Of a stretch of DNA of 64,000 nt, positions 42,914 to 55,450 are shown piece by piece. Within the stretch, counting starts at the first letter, position 1. Each line of letters opens with the position of its first letter. Below the pieces are notes generated by a model. It worked only from the letters and a program-made list of their open reading frames with translations, was not told the DNA's origin and ran no database searches. Source of the DNA: Stachybotrys elegans (Eukaryota; Ascomycota; Sordariomycetes; Hypocreales; Stachybotryaceae); NCBI GenBank assembly GCA_020746835.1, contig JAGPNK010000005.1, positions 1,550,001-1,614,000 on the forward strand, in the 5' to 3' direction. The position numbers and the translations under genes are program-made.

Positions 42914-45567
42914 AGGGGCGAGGGTGGCGGCCGACATTCGCAATGGCATTTGCTTCAACGACAAGGGGTTTGGGAAGATACTCAGGTCTGGGCACGCTGG
43001 TTGATATCGATAGTCTCGGATTGCTTTGGGCGTTTCGACCTTTGTGTGTTATTTGCTCATTATTACCAACACGATCTGTTACGAGTAAGAGTCCACGGTG
43101 CCTAAAACCCTGCGGGCAGGCCGGGCATGAATGGGTTGGAAACCCGGGCTGAAGGCTGTGCAGTGTCGTGTGACTACGGTGATGATTTATTTGCATTCAC
43201 GTTAGGGAATCTGGTCTGATGAAGAAGAAAAATGGCACGATTAAAAGCGTACGACGGGATTAGCTTGAGACGCGACGCCTTGTCGCATCGAACCGCACTG
43301 ATAGTGAGGCGGACAGGGTAATAAACTGTAGGCGATTAGTAGGTAACGGTGCTGCTTTCAACGCAAGACTGCGGGCAACAGGATGAGCCTGAGGGGTTTT
43401 TCGTCCCCAGCAACGGGACTGGAACGAAACCCCATGACTCGGCAGTCCGTACGGAGTAGATCAGACGTTGTCTCACTTGGCTACGTGTTGGGGTTTCTCG
43501 GGGTTAGTCGTGCGACATGGCCCCGATTGCTCAGCAAGCAAAGAGGCAGGGACAAGGCAAAAAGCTTGGCCCGTTCAGCTCGGTGTCGCCTGGGCTGTGG
43601 AGAGAGGGGAGGTCCGGGAAATGGCCAGGTGCAATTTACCAGCATTTGTGTAGAAACGCGATCTCTATATCCGCATGTGCGTGGAAATGGGCTTCCCTAG
43701 CGGCTGGTGGGTGGTGGGTGGTCGGTCGGTCGGACTTGTTCACGTTGCGATGCTGTTGCTGCGACAAGGGAACAGGGCTTGGCAAACTGGGGTTATAAAA
43801 AGAAAGTCGGTAGGGATTACGGTGCTCCATTGGGGATGAGAGGAGCGGGCGACTCCATCCCATCGGTGGAAACTTGCAGTGTCTGAGACGCCTTGCATGC
43901 TCGCTCAAGCGGCCCGGCAGGGGAACGGACAACGCAGGGGTGCGGCAAGGAAGAGAGCGGATGCGTCCAAGCGCCCAAGGCTCACCAAAGGCTGCTCTGT
44001 GTATGAGTGGTTGTCTGCCGTTGATGACGGCTAGAGGCGCTAGGGAGGATCAGCAACCTCGTCGGACACTTCTTGCGCTGGACCCTGGAGGGTAGGCAAA
44101 CTGCCGTGATGTGCCTCGGTGCCAATCGGTGACTTGGCGACCAGCGTCATCAAAGAAGAAAGAAGGGCGCGCGAGGGTCAAGGTGACGACGACGCGCGTA
44201 TACGGCCAATGCCCAGGTGACCAGCTGCGGCCCTGCGGTATCGTCAGTACGCCAAGGGCTTAGCCAGCAGATGAGAGACGTAATCGGTCGCGGAAGTATC
44301 CGACGGAAATGAGAGCAAAGGAAGAGAAAGGCTGACGGGATGTGATCACGACGATGTAGCAGCAAGGGGAGTAAGTATGTATGTACATAGATGGACCGAA
44401 GAAAAATAAAAGAGGAAAATAAAAGAAGAAAGGAAGAAGGGAAGCAAGCCATGAGAAGGGATGGATGAAGCACGGGTGGCCAACCGAGACGATCGCGCAT
44501 GACGGGATGACCCTCAAGTTCCAACACAGGGGCTCGCTCTGACACGAACCTGGCGACCGTGCAAATCCCAGAGATCGGAGCGCCTTCCGGTTGCTGCCAG
44601 TCAACTTCCGCCCTTTTTCTTTTTTCCCTTCTTCTTTATGTTATTTTCTCTTCTTCTTCCCATCAAGAATGCCAACCCAAATGAACAAGAAGAAGCGCAT
44701 CATGGTTGATGAATGAATCAGTCTCTCCAAGCAGAGCCAAGCCTTGCCTTCCGTCAAATCCGTGTGAGCGCCGCGCGGCCTCCACCACCCATCCATCCCC
44801 AGTAGCGGCAGCGGCAGCAGCAAGCCAGCGCCATCAACCGCGCGCAAAGGGAATGAATAGTTACGGCGGGAAAAAAAAGAAGAAGATTACATTTTTAAGT
44901 TAGCGTAATCGATTCTTCTCGTTTGGACAATGGGAGCCAAATGATGACCGCACTGCCCCTCCAGCACTCCAGCCTCTTTCCATCCCAGGTACCCTTCCAT
45001 ACCGAATCCCAGCCAAGACTATGTATGTACCTACATACGGAGTACCGGCATATCCAGTACCCTTTTTAGGCCATTAAGCGCCCCCGGCCAGCCTGCCAGC
45101 ACGGGTCCAGTCCACTACGAGGTCCCTAGCTCTGCCTGTCATTCGCCTGTTCTCTGCTCAGCCTCTCTCTTTGCCGTCGCCATCCATCCCTCATTCTCAC
45201 TCATGCACTCAAGTTCCATTCCCGTTCAAACACAAACGAACCACCACCCTTTGGCCCCCCCATCTTTTTTCCTTGCCTTTGTGTCTGATTCTCACCCTCC
45301 TGTTTATTGTTTCTCTAGACTTCTTGCTTTCGCCTGTTCTTGCTGCACATAGCCTTTCCCTCTCTTTGGCTGCTTCCGATTTAAACTTCCCTCCAACTAC
45401 GGTGCGAAATCGTAGATCACAGATCGTCTCGCCCGTCGCAACGCCAACGAGTAGCGTCACACCGTGTGCGAATAGCATTGCGACATTTCCTTGGATGGCT
45501 GCTCGGCGATAGACTCTGACCGTCTCCTTCCTCGTCCTCCGCGGACCCTCCTCTCCCGTAGAAAGCA
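42914..45567. other. Intergenic region, acetyl-CoA synthetase to ADAM gene
   Basis: 2.65 kb without a recognisable gene. It holds TACGGAGTA at 43450-43458 and 45036-45044. A CT-rich, ATG-poor leader-like stretch runs from about 45150 to 45560. Short open frames look random. Confidence 0.6.
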
Positions 45568-48058
45568 ATGGTTGCTCTATGGTATCTATTGTCCGCATTC
45601 GCCGGCGTCGCCCTCCTGCCACAATCAATAGGTACGCTTGTTCGTTGCATGTTTGTTTCTACTAATCTATTCGCTACTCGTCTCTGCCATGGGATGCCAC
45701 AAGATGCTGGATTGTTTTTGCTAACCTTGGTCTCCTCTCGCAGCACACTCGGTCAAGCGTGCTCCCCTCGACTACGTAACGACCATTGATAATGTTGTCA
45801 TAAAGACACCTTCCAAACGCGTCCACTGGCAATCCTCCTTCGACATCACCTTCACTCTCCATGACGGTCGCGAACACATCCGCCTTGCCCTCGAACCGAA
45901 CCACGATGTAATCCATCCGACCTTCGCCGTCACCTACATGGGTGCCGACGGCAACGTCAAGTCTGTCGAGACCATCGATCGTGCCGACCACAAAGTATTC
46001 AAGGGGCGTGCCTTTGTTCAACATCCCGGCCGTGTCGGTTGGTGGCACTCAGGGTGGGCTAGGATTACTGTGCACCGCGACGGAGACTCCCCCATCTTTG
46101 ACGGAACCTTTATGGTTGAAGGAAACGCCCACAACATCCAGACTGCCGCAAACTACAACAAGCTCAAACACGACCAGGACCCCGTACTCGCCCCCGAACT
46201 CGCCTCCGCCGATAATGTCATGGTTGTCTGGCGAAGCTCAGACATCAGCGCCGGTTTACCGACTCATACTGACCTCCGCCGCCGTGATGTGGCCGACAAC
46301 GCGACCTGCGGCTCAGATGCTCTCGATTTCAATATCCAGTACAGCAAGCAACTACAACAGCAGCGGCGCCGGGACGCCGAGCTCTACAAGACGGATTCCT
46401 GGTCGCTCTTCGGTCGTCAGACTTTCAACGACAATCCTGGCGGTAGTAATCCCGGTATAAACCTGCGCCAGTCGATAGGACAGACTGCCGGATGTCCCTC
46501 GACGAGAAGGGTGGCCCTGGTCGGCATCGCCACCGATTGCAACTACTGGGCCGAGTTCGACGGTGACACAGAGGCTTTGAGGAACAACGTTGTTGCCATG
46601 GTCCACCAGGCCTCGGAGCTATACGAAAACACCTTCAACATCTCCCTCGGCCTTCAGAACCTGACCGTCACCGACACCGCCTGCCCCAGCTCGCCCTCCG
46701 ATTCGGCGCCTTTCAACTTCCGCTGCGAGGGCGGCACCATCAATGAACGGCTCAGTCGATTCTCGGAGTGGCGTGGGCGCTTTGAGGACACCAACGCATA
46801 CTGGACTCTCATGACGTCTTGCAACACGGGTCAGGCTGTCGGCTTGGCCTGGCGTGGACAGCTCTGCCGACAGGGCTCAGGGCCCAACGGAGGAGGTGGC
46901 GGCACCATTGCTGCGGCCAACGTTGTCGTCAGGACCCCGACTGAGTGGCAGATCTTTGCCCACGAGACGGGTCACACTTTCGGCGCTGTGCACGACTGCA
47001 CTCCTGCTGAATGCCCCTACGATGAGGAGGAGCAGGAGTGCTGCCCCCTTAGCGCCAATGCCTGCGATGCTCGCGGAAGATTTATGATGAACCCTTCCAC
47101 CCGAAATGACATCACGCAGTTCTCTCCCTGTAGCATCGGCAACATCTGTGCGGGCTTGGCTAACAACATCGACGGCGAGTGTCTGACGGCCAACAGGAAC
47201 ATTGAGACCGTATCAGGCGCGCTCTGTGGCAACGGCATTGTCGAATTGGGTGAGGAATGCGACTGCGGTGGCGAGCAAGGCTGCGGCAACAACCCTTGCT
47301 GTGATGCTGCGACGTGTCAGTTCGTTGGCAGTGCTGTCTGCGACCCCACCAGTGAAGAGTGCTGCACCGATCAATGCCGGTACGCCGGTCGTAACACGGT
47401 GTGCCGCGCAAGCACGGGCGAGTGTGACCCCGCCGAGACATGCTCCGGCAACTCTGGTACGTGTCCGACTGATGAACACCTTGACAATGGCGCAAGTTGC
47501 GGCGACAACGACAACCTGCAGTGTGCTTCGGGACAGTGCACGTCCCGAGATCTGCAGTGCCGAGCCGAGGCTGCTGTTTTCGGCATGAGCAACGTCACTC
47601 GTGCCTGCGATGATGACCGTGGCTGCCGGGTGACGTGCTCGTCGGATAGCTTCGGCAACAGCGAGTGCGCCGCGTTCCCGGCGGCCGTGTTTCTAGACGG
47701 TACGCCTTGTCGTGGCGGTGGACGGTGTCAGGACGGCGAGTGCCAAGGCAGCTCATCGATCAATGAGATAATGGAGTGGATCAACAATAACCTCAACATC
47801 TTCATCCCCATTGTCGTCGTTGTCGGCCTCCTCATTCTATCCGCCATTCTCAGCTGCATTTGGAGCTGCTGCCGCCGAGGACGACAGCGTGCACGCAAGG
47901 TCCCGGCTCCTAGACAGCACGAGATGCGCAACTGGCCTGCATATCGCGGTGGCCCGGCTGGTCCGCCTCCACAGTACAGCAACCCGCAAGTGTACTCACC
48001 GGTGCCAAACGGTCAGGAGTGGGGAACACGACGTCAACAAAGCACGAGATACGCATAG
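45568..48058 (+). CDS. ADAM-family membrane metalloprotease (ADM-B type)
   Basis: Join 45568-45631, 45744-48058; 792 aa. Order of parts: signal peptide ([20 protein letters not shown]), a propeptide with a possible furin/Kex2 site at DLRRRD (about residue 200), and a reprolysin-type zinc protease domain. The active site is [12 protein letters not shown] at about 428-439, with all three zinc-binding His and the catalytic Glu. Next come a disintegrin domain from about 515 ([16 protein letters not shown] and many Cys) and a Cys-rich region. One transmembrane helix lies near 707-728 ([18 protein letters not shown]), followed by a basic, Pro/Tyr-rich cytoplasmic tail. ADAMs shed ectodomains of surface proteins; fungal members are known from Aspergillus and some pathogens, with unclear substrates. 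All catalytic residues are intact, so it should be active. Confidence 0.95.
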
Positions 48059-48581
48059 TCCGCTTAATGAACATTTCAGTTACAACTTGGAATATACCAG
48101 GAACAAGGGTAGGAGGTTGGGCTGTCCATTGGTCACATTTACATACTCAGTGGTTACGAGCTCGGACTGAACAAAGACTTTGGGTTGGAATGCTTTGTCG
48201 GCTGCATTACCATGGCGTTAAACGGGCATTGATTATCGAAAGCCAGCTTGGGGGGGTTTTCTTCTTTTTTTGGTATTGTTTTTAACTATTTTCTACTGCC
48301 ACTCGCACGCATCAGTACATTAGATGCGCATGAAGCTGAGACACATACACCCGCCATCGGGTGACGATATATAGAGAGAACGGTTGGATACTGGGCATTT
48401 TCTGGCATGTATAGGGCTGCGGCGGGCAGAGATGCTGGAGAAATATACCGAGTCGGCGGGGTATCACGTCGTATATAAGAATAACAATTGAATATTCATC
48501 ACATCGTATATGCTGCATATGTATGGCTCTTGATACGCGGCATTGACGAGGTTGAGCCATCCACACAAGGGCTACAACACC
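48059..48581. other. Convergent 3' region, ADAM gene and 186-aa gene
   Basis: 523 bp between two stop codons. T-rich tract at about 48256-48290. No gene seen. Confidence 0.6.
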
Positions 48582-49296
48582 TCAACGACTAGAAGCCTCG
48601 CCGTCCCCGTTGCCGCCGCCACCGCTGCCACTGCCACTGCCACTGCCTCCACCAGGGTTGTTGGATTTGGGCGCCTCCTTGTGAATGACGGGCTCTTTGT
48701 GCGGAACATCGATACCACAGAGCGCCTTCATGGCGCGCAGACGCTGGCCGGGAACGCTCTGGGGGGGTGGCGACAATGTCAGCATAACTCATGTTGACGA
48801 AAGAGAGGACAAATTCAAACCGAGGGGCTCCTACATCGTCAGTGCTCTGGGCGTACATGAGCAGCTGCTCCGGGTCATCCAGCATCGCCATCGCCCATCC
48901 CCGCTGCTCCTGGTCGACGTACGAAACAACGGAAAGCCTACCCAGATCCAAAACAACCCCATTAGTTTCAAAATTCAACACAAAAAAAAAACAATATCAA
49001 AGGGGGAAAGGCTACCCTTGGCCGAGCCGCAGCCTGGCGTGGTCGTTGTCATCCTCGTCGTCGTCGGTGCTGCTGGCGTAGGGCTCCTTGCCGCGCGACT
49101 GGCGCTCGCGGCGGCGCGGCGTAAAGGACTCGCGCGGGTGCGGCTTGCGGTCCGGGTCGAAGACGGTGCCGCGCAGGTTCTCCGGATGCGAGAGGAACTC
49201 GCTGGTCGGCATCCAGTTGTCGAGGCTGTCGGGGGAGCCCGGGAGCGAGGCGGAGTCCAAGGGCATGATGGGTTGTAGGGCGGTAGATGGTTCCAT
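48582..49296 (-). CDS. Hypothetical protein, 186 aa, with acidic patch and Gly/Ser tail
   Basis: Complement join 49296-49016, 48937-48835, 48758-48582; 186 aa. The N-terminal half is hydrophilic, with PTSEFLSHPENLRGTVFDPD, a basic stretch (RESFTPRRRERQSRGKE) and then an acidic run (STDDDEDDNDHA). The middle (LSVVSYVDQEQRGWAMAML, then DDPEQLLMYAQS) is the only part that looks folded and conserved. The last 25 residues are a (GS)n/(G)n run, probably disordered. No signal peptide, membrane segment or known domain. I do not recognise the family. The three exons join in phase and give a continuous sensible protein, and the MLDDPEQLLMYAQ segment looks like an amphipathic helix, so the gene is probably real. 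Tandem with the SIF2-like gene, 956 bp downstream of its stop. Confidence 0.7.
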
Positions 49297-50252
49297 CTTT
49301 GGCGGGGGAGGGGGGGAGGGGGATTAGATGATGTGGCGGTGATGGAATTGATGATGGAGAAGGAGAGGGAGGGTTTGGGGAGATGAAGAAGGGATGGGAT
49401 GGTGTGCTGTGTGAGAGAGAAGGAAGAAGAAAGAAGAGATCGAGGTTGCTTTTTCGACCCCTCCATCGGAGAAGGCCTATCTATCTTCTGCATATAGTAT
49501 GTAATCATGGTATCGGACAGGCTGAAATGGCCGATGGCTTGCTTTACCGGTGATTACTATTTATACGGCCTTATTCTACAAATCTACAGATCACCTAATG
49601 CACCTGGCAATCCTTGTGTGTGATTCTGCCCGTCTTCGATTTAAGCTTTCGTATCTTTCAGAATATATACCGCTGCCGACCAAAAAATATCGCGCTTGTA
49701 GTCTCCCAATGACCACGCCGCCGCTCCCGTTGTGCTATTATCCATCATATCTGTACAAGAAGCCCAGCCAGCCCTTTCTTTTTGGTCCCCTGGCTCTCCG
49801 ACCTCTGCTCTCTCCAGGCTCGTCGTTAACCCGCCAAAACTGCTCCAACCAACCAACCAGTGATTGCCTTCCTGGGAAACGACCATTGCTGTCGAAGAAA
49901 AGAGAATAAAGGTGGTAAGGTAATAAAATGGTATGCTTGGTGTGAGAAAACAAAGCAAAATAAGATGGAGATAAACTCCGGCCGAACCTTCTATCCATGC
50001 CCTTTCGTCAAGACAACTCGGATACGCAGGCTGCAAGCCCACATGACCAAGTTGCTGATGCCTCATGGAGAACCCCGTGGTATACAAACACGACAAATGA
50101 AACTTGAAACTTGCTGCCCGGTATGTGCGCCTGCTCTTTTTCTCCTCGGTACTTCGTCGTTTCTCGATGTCGTTTCATGCTCTAACATATCCTTCTTGGA
50201 CAAAGCCGTGGCCAAGCAACGCCGGTCTCTCGTTGGACCCATATGTCTGACA
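49297..50252. other. Spacer between SIF2-like gene and 186-aa gene
   Basis: 956 bp containing the 3' flank of the SIF2-like gene and the promoter of the 186-aa gene. G-rich on the plus strand at 49304-49322 (G5-A-G7-A-G5), so the transcript leader of the 186-aa gene is a strong pyrimidine tract directly before its start codon. Confidence 0.6.
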
Positions 50253-52684
50253 TTATCTGCTAAAGTTGATGAGAGCGAGCTGTCCCACCCGTTAGCATAT
50301 TGTCCCGGTCAACGTATATTTCGTTACTCACTCTGCTGTTTGATCCATAGGCCAGCTTTTGGCCGTTGGCGTCCCAGCACAGACAATGTTCGTCTTCTTC
50401 GTCGGCCTCCATGTTGGCTCTGGGACTGAGCCAACCTGCGTGTACAGGACGGCTCCAGGTGGCACGGGGCACGGTATTGTTGCCGACTTTCCATATCCAA
50501 ACCTGGCTCGCCGTTGCTCCTGCGATAAATGCTCCGTCCGGCGTAAAGGCAAGTCGTACAATGGGCGACTCCATGGTCAGGAAGCACTTGGCCTTGCTCT
50601 CAGGCACTCGAGCATTCCATATCAGAATAGCACAGTCGTCTCCGCCAGTAGCAATTAGCCTCTCGTCTTCGGCAGCAGGCTGTGTCGATGGTAGTGGTTG
50701 CCATGCCATTGTCGTAATGGCCCCCTGGTGGGCAGAGATTGATCTTCGCTCGCCAGCCTCATCCCAAAGCTAAAGTACAAAATTTAGTCGCTGGATACGT
50801 CAAACATCTGTAGTTGGTACTTACGTCGAGTGTCCCCCTGTCGCTTGACGTAGCAGCCAGTTTGGACCGCCAATCAAAGAGCACCTGGGTAAAGCTCTCG
50901 TCGTCCTTTGTCTCAAATTTCCTAACTTGAGTGATGGATGAATCGGCGCACCGCAGGCACATGAGCATGTCGCCGCCGCATAGTAGGAAATCGCTATCAT
51001 TGATCCATGCGGCATCTAAGGGAGCGGCGTGAATGTCGTGACCTGTAAGCGAGTGGGCAATGGAGCTATCATCACCGATGCTGTATACCGTCACCAGGGC
51101 GCCGCCCTTATCGGGCGATATGGACAAGAGCGTTGTGTTGCTGGGATTCCACGCAAGTTTAAGGACCGGAGGCTCGGCTACCTCCAGACCCTTGAGCAAG
51201 TTGCCGTCGGCGGACCAGATGTTGATGGTAGCATGTGAGTCGGCGTCGGTGGCTACAGCTATCGAGGCTCCGTCCGACGTCCAGGCCAAGGCAGTGGCGG
51301 TCGTGTTCCGAGGCGCATCCGGATCGACCAAGCTATGCACAGGAGGAGACACGTGATCTTGGCCAGGCTCAGGTGCTGTGGCACGCGGAACCGTCCAAAC
51401 TCGGGCTAGCGCATCGGTTCCACCAGCCGCTAAGATTGATGGATCCTTGGGGCTCCACTCGCATTGCAGGAGGATGGGAGCATTTTCGCTGTTGGCTGGG
51501 GAAATGGAAGATGGCGAGGTTACTTCGGCCCCGCGGGAATCGTCCATGAGGCGGATAAAGGTCGTCTCTGTCGACAGCTCCTCGACCTTGTCGACCTGCG
51601 TGCCCTGCTCGGGGCCGTCGGTGCGGACAATGGGCGTCGGGGCTTGCTCTCCCTCGAGGGGCGACGGGTAGGCGTGGTTGTTGTCCTGATCAATGTCCAT
51701 TGGCGTCGTGACACTCGCTGTGGCTGGCGGTGCGCTTGCTGCGGTGCCGTTGCTGCCCGAAGTTCCGTTGCCCATCTCAAAGCCATTGCTTAGCCGCTGT
51801 CTCTTGCTTGGTGATCCGTTGATGATTGATTGTGGTCGCTTCCTTGAGACTTCAACCTCCTCTCCCTCTGCATCGTCGTCCTCTTCCATCTTGGAAGGGG
51901 GGTGCAAATCCAGTGGCCCGAAGATGCCGACCTGCAGCGCTTCGGCCTCTTCCACAGCATCTTGGGGTAGCTGCACAACTCTGGTTAGTCTCGCGATCGT
52001 AAATTCGATTGGTGTTTTTTTTTTTTTTTTTGGTTGTTGTTTTCCTCCTTGAATTGAGTATGGATTGGCGGTCCCATCTGTGTTTGGCGCGTATTGAAGC
52101 CACCAACCCCAGTCACCAAGACAAGTGAACGCACGACCAAAAAGCCAAGACAAACCGGTTTCATAATAACTGACCTGTTTGCGTGCATGTTCGCGCTCCA
52201 AGGCGCAATAGACAAGACCTCGGTTGATGATGGAAACCAAGGCATGACCCTTGACGTGTCGGGCAAATGGCAGATCACGGTGAGGCTGCTTGACGTGCCA
52301 TTCTTTTTGGAATTTGGCGGCAGTTTCGCGGTAGTCTGTGGTTAGATGAGATGGTTAGTGAGGGTGACTTGGGGGCGGTGGGTTGGAGGCGGCCACAGTG
52401 TGTGTGTGCGCGCACTCTCTGTCTGGTTGGTGGTGTCCACATACTCCCTTCAAGCAGGTACCTAGAACAAAATTGCCGAGTTAGGAGCCACAACAGACAA
52501 CGAGGGGGGCAAGGCGAGGCATAAGGGCAGAGGGGACGGAGCGAGATGCAGAGGCGGGCATGAGGGCGCCGGCGGTGACGAGCAGTGACACGGTGAGACG
52601 AAGGGTGGCTCGGGAGGGGCGCAGGACGAACCTCCAGATGAGAAAGTTGACTCTGTCCGAGTCGAGGAATTCCCGGGCTACCAT
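50253..52684 (-). CDS. LisH/WD40 protein of the SIF2/TBL1 type (Set3-type deacetylase complex)
   Basis: Complement join 52684-52632, 52461-52445, 52335-52175, 51970-50825, 50769-50332, 50279-50253; 613 aa. The N-terminus REFLDSDRVNFLIWRYLLEG is a LisH dimerisation motif, completed across a 17-nt micro-exon, and is followed by NYRETAAKFQKEW. A disordered stretch with a nuclear-signal-like SRKRP and SPSKRQR lies at about residues 110-250. From about 260 come WD40 repeats with typical strands (CEWSPKDPSILAAGGTDALA, WTSDGASIAVATDADSHA, INIWSADG, WNARVPES). In yeast and animals this protein is the beta-propeller of the Set3/SMRT histone deacetylase complex and represses transcription. One intron carries a 17-T tract (52015-52031). 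The C-terminus lies in a 9-codon last exon. Family firm; complex membership inferred. Confidence 0.88.
52015..52031 (+). repeat. Homopolymer T17 in an intron
   Basis: Seventeen T on the plus strand (A17 in the transcript) inside the intron 52174-51971 of the SIF2-like gene. Length polymorphism and sequencing error are both likely here. Confidence 0.9.
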
Positions 52685-54153
52685 TGCTCCGGGCGAGGCA
52701 AGGCGACGAGGCAAGGCCGCAGCGGGCGAGCTGAGCGAGGCGATGGGCGCAGGACTGGGCAGAGCGAGAGAATCTGGAGACCCGGCGGTGAGGGCTTATC
52801 TGTGAGCGAAGGCGATGGACGTACGCTGCAGTGCGCTGCGCTGCACTGCGTTGCGTTGCGTTGGGATCTGGTGAGTTTGGTGTTTGAGGGAGTGAAGATT
52901 CAAGAGCGAGATGAAATCCACCCTGGCTTGGAGGTGACTGAAGACCGACCACTGACCACTTGGCCCAGCTAAAACCACAAACCAATGGCCACTGACCATG
53001 CACTAAACCACTCTCACTTTCCAGGTTCCATGGGGCCTAGCGGATGGACAGGGGTGGCAGGCATCAAATGGAAGCGCCAGTCAATCCCCAGGAACACTGG
53101 AGGTACCGTTACAGCGAGAGCGACCTCGAATCAGGTACTGCCTTGACTGCCATCCCTAGATGCATCTATATCGAGCCGTCTAATGCCCCACATTCATCTG
53201 CACCCAGCTCGGTGATTCGCTCGACGCCCAATGACGCTGCGGGAGGAGGAGCCGGAGGATACTTGGCCATGCGGTACTCGGGACTTGCATCTGCGCCATC
53301 ACTCTAAATCTATCCATCTGCCCGCGCCATCAACTCCTGATTTCAAGGTGGCTTTTTTTCCTCTTTGCGTGCCCTGGTGCAGCCTAGGGCACAAAGGGTG
53401 AAAGCATCATGTACGCGACGAATACTCATGTCTATCCCTTCCGAAACACTGTTCAGCGAGGCCAATCAGTGTCGAGCCGTCAAATGAAAGCACATCGTGC
53501 ACACACACAGGCACACCCAATTCATTCACGGCCAGGGGCTAGGCAGGCAAGCCAGGCAGGCATATGCTCCTCAAGAACGGCTGTTGCGTACCACGGGTGT
53601 CAGATGCCCAGGCCCCTCGGTCGGCGAACCTATCCTTGCAAAGATTGACATCGTACGGCCCATCGACACGCCCACAATGACCGTCAGACAGTACACCTAG
53701 ACACAGACACCGAGCGGTAGGACTCGGGGCCTTGTCGCTCGTTTGTCGACCGGCGCTGGTCGCGGTCCACGATGGATGCAAAATCCGGCTGGTCTCCAGT
53801 CCAAGCATGCAGCGCCGTGCCGCCTTACGCTGCTTGCTCGCGCCTCACGCACGCGCAGAAGCATCATTGGAACCCAGACCCTGGCATGTCCTGGGCCCGG
53901 GTGTGTGGGGGGAGAAGGGGGGACCGCTTGATTGCGCTGGGAGCCAAGGACTAAAGTCGCACGTACATGCGGTCTGCTCCGTGCATGTACGCATACGCAT
54001 GTACCTTTCCTGCAGGTAGGCTAGCTGGCACATCCTCGAACCTTGATGTGCGGCTCCCATTGGACGGGGGGATTTCAAGGTGATGCTCGGAGTGAAAAGA
54101 CGGTGGAGGCTCGCCAACCCCGTTCTTCGTTGCGTTGTCCACAGTTTATCGAA

Positions 54154-54232
54154 GACCAGAACCAAAACCAAAACCAAAACCAAGACCAAGGCCACGGCCA
54201 CGGCCACGGCCACACCACCACCGCCACCACCT
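54154..54232 (+). repeat. Hexanucleotide repeat array
   Basis: Starts with four AACCAA/AACCAG units, drifts to GACCAA/GGCCAC, then CGGCCA units and CACCAC/CGCCAC. It is a drifting 6-bp (and then 3-bp) repeat. It keeps several frames open, which explains the short open frames there. Confidence 0.8.
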
Positions 54233-55431
54233 CACGCACGCCCGACCCGGCAGGTCTCGACCGTGCCTATCCATCCCCCTCTTTCATCGATTCTGCCTGC
54301 CATGGCGCCGAGGACGGGACGGAGAACCCTATGGATGAGGCGAGTCAAGGCACCACACGCTGCCACCATCACGCCGGGGGAAGGGCCTAGGCTGCTGCCC
54401 CCAACGCCATAAGCTCTGTGTTGGCTCCGTGCCCCTTTGGCTGTCTTAGCATTAGGCGGCGAGTAAGGTTAGAAGTCTCAGGGTCTGCGGGAGAGAGGAG
54501 GCGGGCGGGTTCTTTGTCGCATGGAATCGGGGCACACGTCTTGTGTTTTGTGCGCCCCGTATTGGCCTCCACACAAAATGCAAAATGTGCCCTCGAAGGC
54601 GATACGGACACGTACCATTGCTCCGTCCCGATGGAGTACGCGGTAGGCATCCGTGGGTACGCACCTGGGCTTCTTCCCATTCCCCCAGGGTGCATTGAAA
54701 CGGACGGCCTGGAATTCCACGATTAATCAATTTTGACGGGGTCCTGTACGGATACCTAGAGGGGAGATTTGCCTGCCAGTCCCACAGTCGATCCCCAGAA
54801 GGTAGCCCGGCCGGGTTAGCCTTACATCCAAGCAGATATGTTACATAAGCCACGACTAGTCCCGAGTGGGCCCAGGAGGGAAAGGTACCAAGGAACGCGG
54901 TAGGGTGGCAGCATTGCGCCAAATCTGAGACTCGTGCAGATCGGCTGCTAAATGAGGGTGTGCTGGGGCAAATCACCACAGTACCGGCCGGTATGCGCCT
55001 TGCGAAGCAGGTACCTTGGCTGGCCTACAGCGACAAGCGACAAGCGGCAGGCTACCCACTGAGTTAGTAGTACAGACGACAGGCTACATGGAGGCTACAG
55101 CCGAGCTCCTCGCTGCCGCCGCCTGTCCTCACCCTCCCTTCCTCCCTCTCCCGCGTCCCGTCTCCCTGACGGCATGACACCATATGACATGACACACAGC
55201 ATCCAAGAGTCTGGAGTCGCCCGCCTACAACACGCCATGCATCGCATTCGGCTTCTTCCTGCATGCCAGCCAACGTCCTGCTGCTCTCCCTGCTTCCTGT
55301 GTCTCACGGTTGCTCACTGGAACTGCACTGGGACATGGAATACGACAAAGCCCTCAGAATTCGAGATTCGCCTTGTCTTTAGTCTGTCCATACAGTGCCA
55401 AGAGCCGGACCGACCATTGGGCTGAGATGAT

Positions 55432-55450
55432 GGGCAGGGGAGGGGGGGGG
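55432..55450 (+). other. G-rich tract, possible G-quadruplex
   Basis: G3-CA-G4-A-G9 on the plus strand. The last run is long enough to supply two G3 tracts, so four tracts with short loops are available. It lies in the gene-free interval. Confidence 0.45.

Noticed and set aside
52685..52714. Ten-codon upstream extension of the SIF2-like frame
   Set aside because: Begins with TTG; the ATG at 52684 gives the expected short N-terminus before the LisH motif.
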